Shown here: piece after piece, positions 37,759-38,052 of the stretch
How positions within the stretch are numbered: position 1 is the first letter of the stretch
Layout of the letters: every line of letters starts with the position of its first letter
The notes under the pieces: generated by a model
What the model was told of the DNA's origin: nothing
The model's database searches: none
What the model saw: the letters and a program-made list of their open reading frames with translations, nothing else
From: a virus
IMG/VR virus record: IMGVR_UViG_3300017917_005055
Coordinates: 1 to 38,052 of that record
Direction: 5' to 3' (one strand)
Length of the DNA stretch: 38,052 nt
Position numbers and translations under genes: made by a program

Positions 37759-38052
37759 TTAGTATGTCATGCCTAATTTTATAGTAATTAATCTTTGTTC
37801 GTTAGACAAAGAAGGAATAGAAAAACCAATATTTAACAATATAACAGGATTGCCTTTTTGACTTTCATATTCGTCTATAACACTTGAAAAAGTATTCAAT
37901 ACAACAAAAGGCATATAGATCGACACAACTCTTTGAATTTCTTCCATAATTAAATCTTGAGGATTTTCTATATTGGTTTTTGATAATATAGTTCTAATGT
38001 TTGTTCCAAAAGTAGGAAAACATAATTTTTCTCCAGAATTAGTTTGAATTAA
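37759..38052 (-). CDS. 25: Baseplate protein, gp25/GPW-like (5' end cut by window edge)
   Basis: 97 residues are visible. The frame is open to the right edge, so the true start lies outside. An internal ATG at 37947 would give only 62 residues and miss the conserved part. Visible residues about 7-28 (GEKLCFPTFGTNIRTIL) match the 'GER.. .P.FG..IR.LLF' signature of the gp25/GPW lysozyme-like baseplate family. They are followed by IMEEIQRVVSIYMPFVVLNT, a helix and strand typical of it. T4 gp25 is a small wedge component (132 residues) that clamps sheath and baseplate. Immediately upstream of the gp6-like gene, the pairing strongly supports the call. Confidence 0.88.
   Translation of the reverse strand, partial: LIQTNSGEKLCFPTFGTNIRTILSKTNIENPQDLIMEEIQRVVSIYMPFVVLNTFSSVIDEYESQKGNPVILLNIGFSIPSLSNEQRLITIKLGMTY

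Noticed and set aside
1-38052. CRISPR array, tRNA, rRNA, insertion sequence or attachment site
   Set aside because: I found no regularly spaced repeats, no cloverleaf-like sequence, no transposase and no integrase. Gaps between genes are all under 100 bases.

Overview
The window is a continuous piece of a very AT-rich, tailed double-stranded DNA phage genome with T4-like (contractile-tail, myovirus) hallmarks: a gp20-type portal, a gp17-type large terminase, a gp6-type baseplate wedge protein and a gp25-type baseplate protein. It also carries phage-type replication and recombination genes. No host gene, integrase, rRNA or tRNA is visible. The host cannot be named from the sequence. AAGGA-type ribosome binding sites precede several genes and TGA, TAA and TAG all act as stops, so a standard bacterial code fits. 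The composition and protein style resemble marine or other environmental T4-like phages, but that is an impression, not a measurement.

Every convincing gene lies on the minus strand, so transcription runs from right (38052) to left (1). Genes are packed end to end. The largest gap is about 96 bases (21780-21875), and no stretch over 300 bases lacks a gene. In transcription order the layout is as follows. (1) A baseplate start: gp25-like (5' end cut by the window edge) and gp6-like. (2) A block of about 27 kb (8493-35810) of large, mostly Asn/Lys/Ile/Phe-rich virion proteins of 629, 1249, 362, 1073, 409, 889, 2094, 593, 260, 432 and 986 residues. Some have recognisable surface-type folds (LamG-like, fibronectin III-like, possibly DNRLRE-like) and several are linked by shared terminal modules. 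(3) A recombination and replication cassette: a RuvC-like resolvase, a gp61-like primase, and a single-chain fusion of SbcD/Mre11 (gp47) with SbcC/Rad50 (gp46). (4) A small zinc-ribbon protein and a 123-residue protein of unknown function. (5) Packaging genes: large terminase and portal (3' end cut by the window edge).

The right two thirds would build the baseplate and tail-associated structures. The packaging genes at the left would fill the head, and the enzymes between them would prime DNA synthesis, process ends and resolve branches before packaging. The most interesting points are the fused SbcD-SbcC enzyme with an atypical hook, the block of giant virion proteins with shared N- and C-terminal modules, an 18-base perfect inverted repeat in the largest intergenic gap, and two AT-rich candidate late promoters at matching distances from start codons. 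I found no clear candidate for a wholly new non-virion system. The best place to look for novelty is the giant-protein block.
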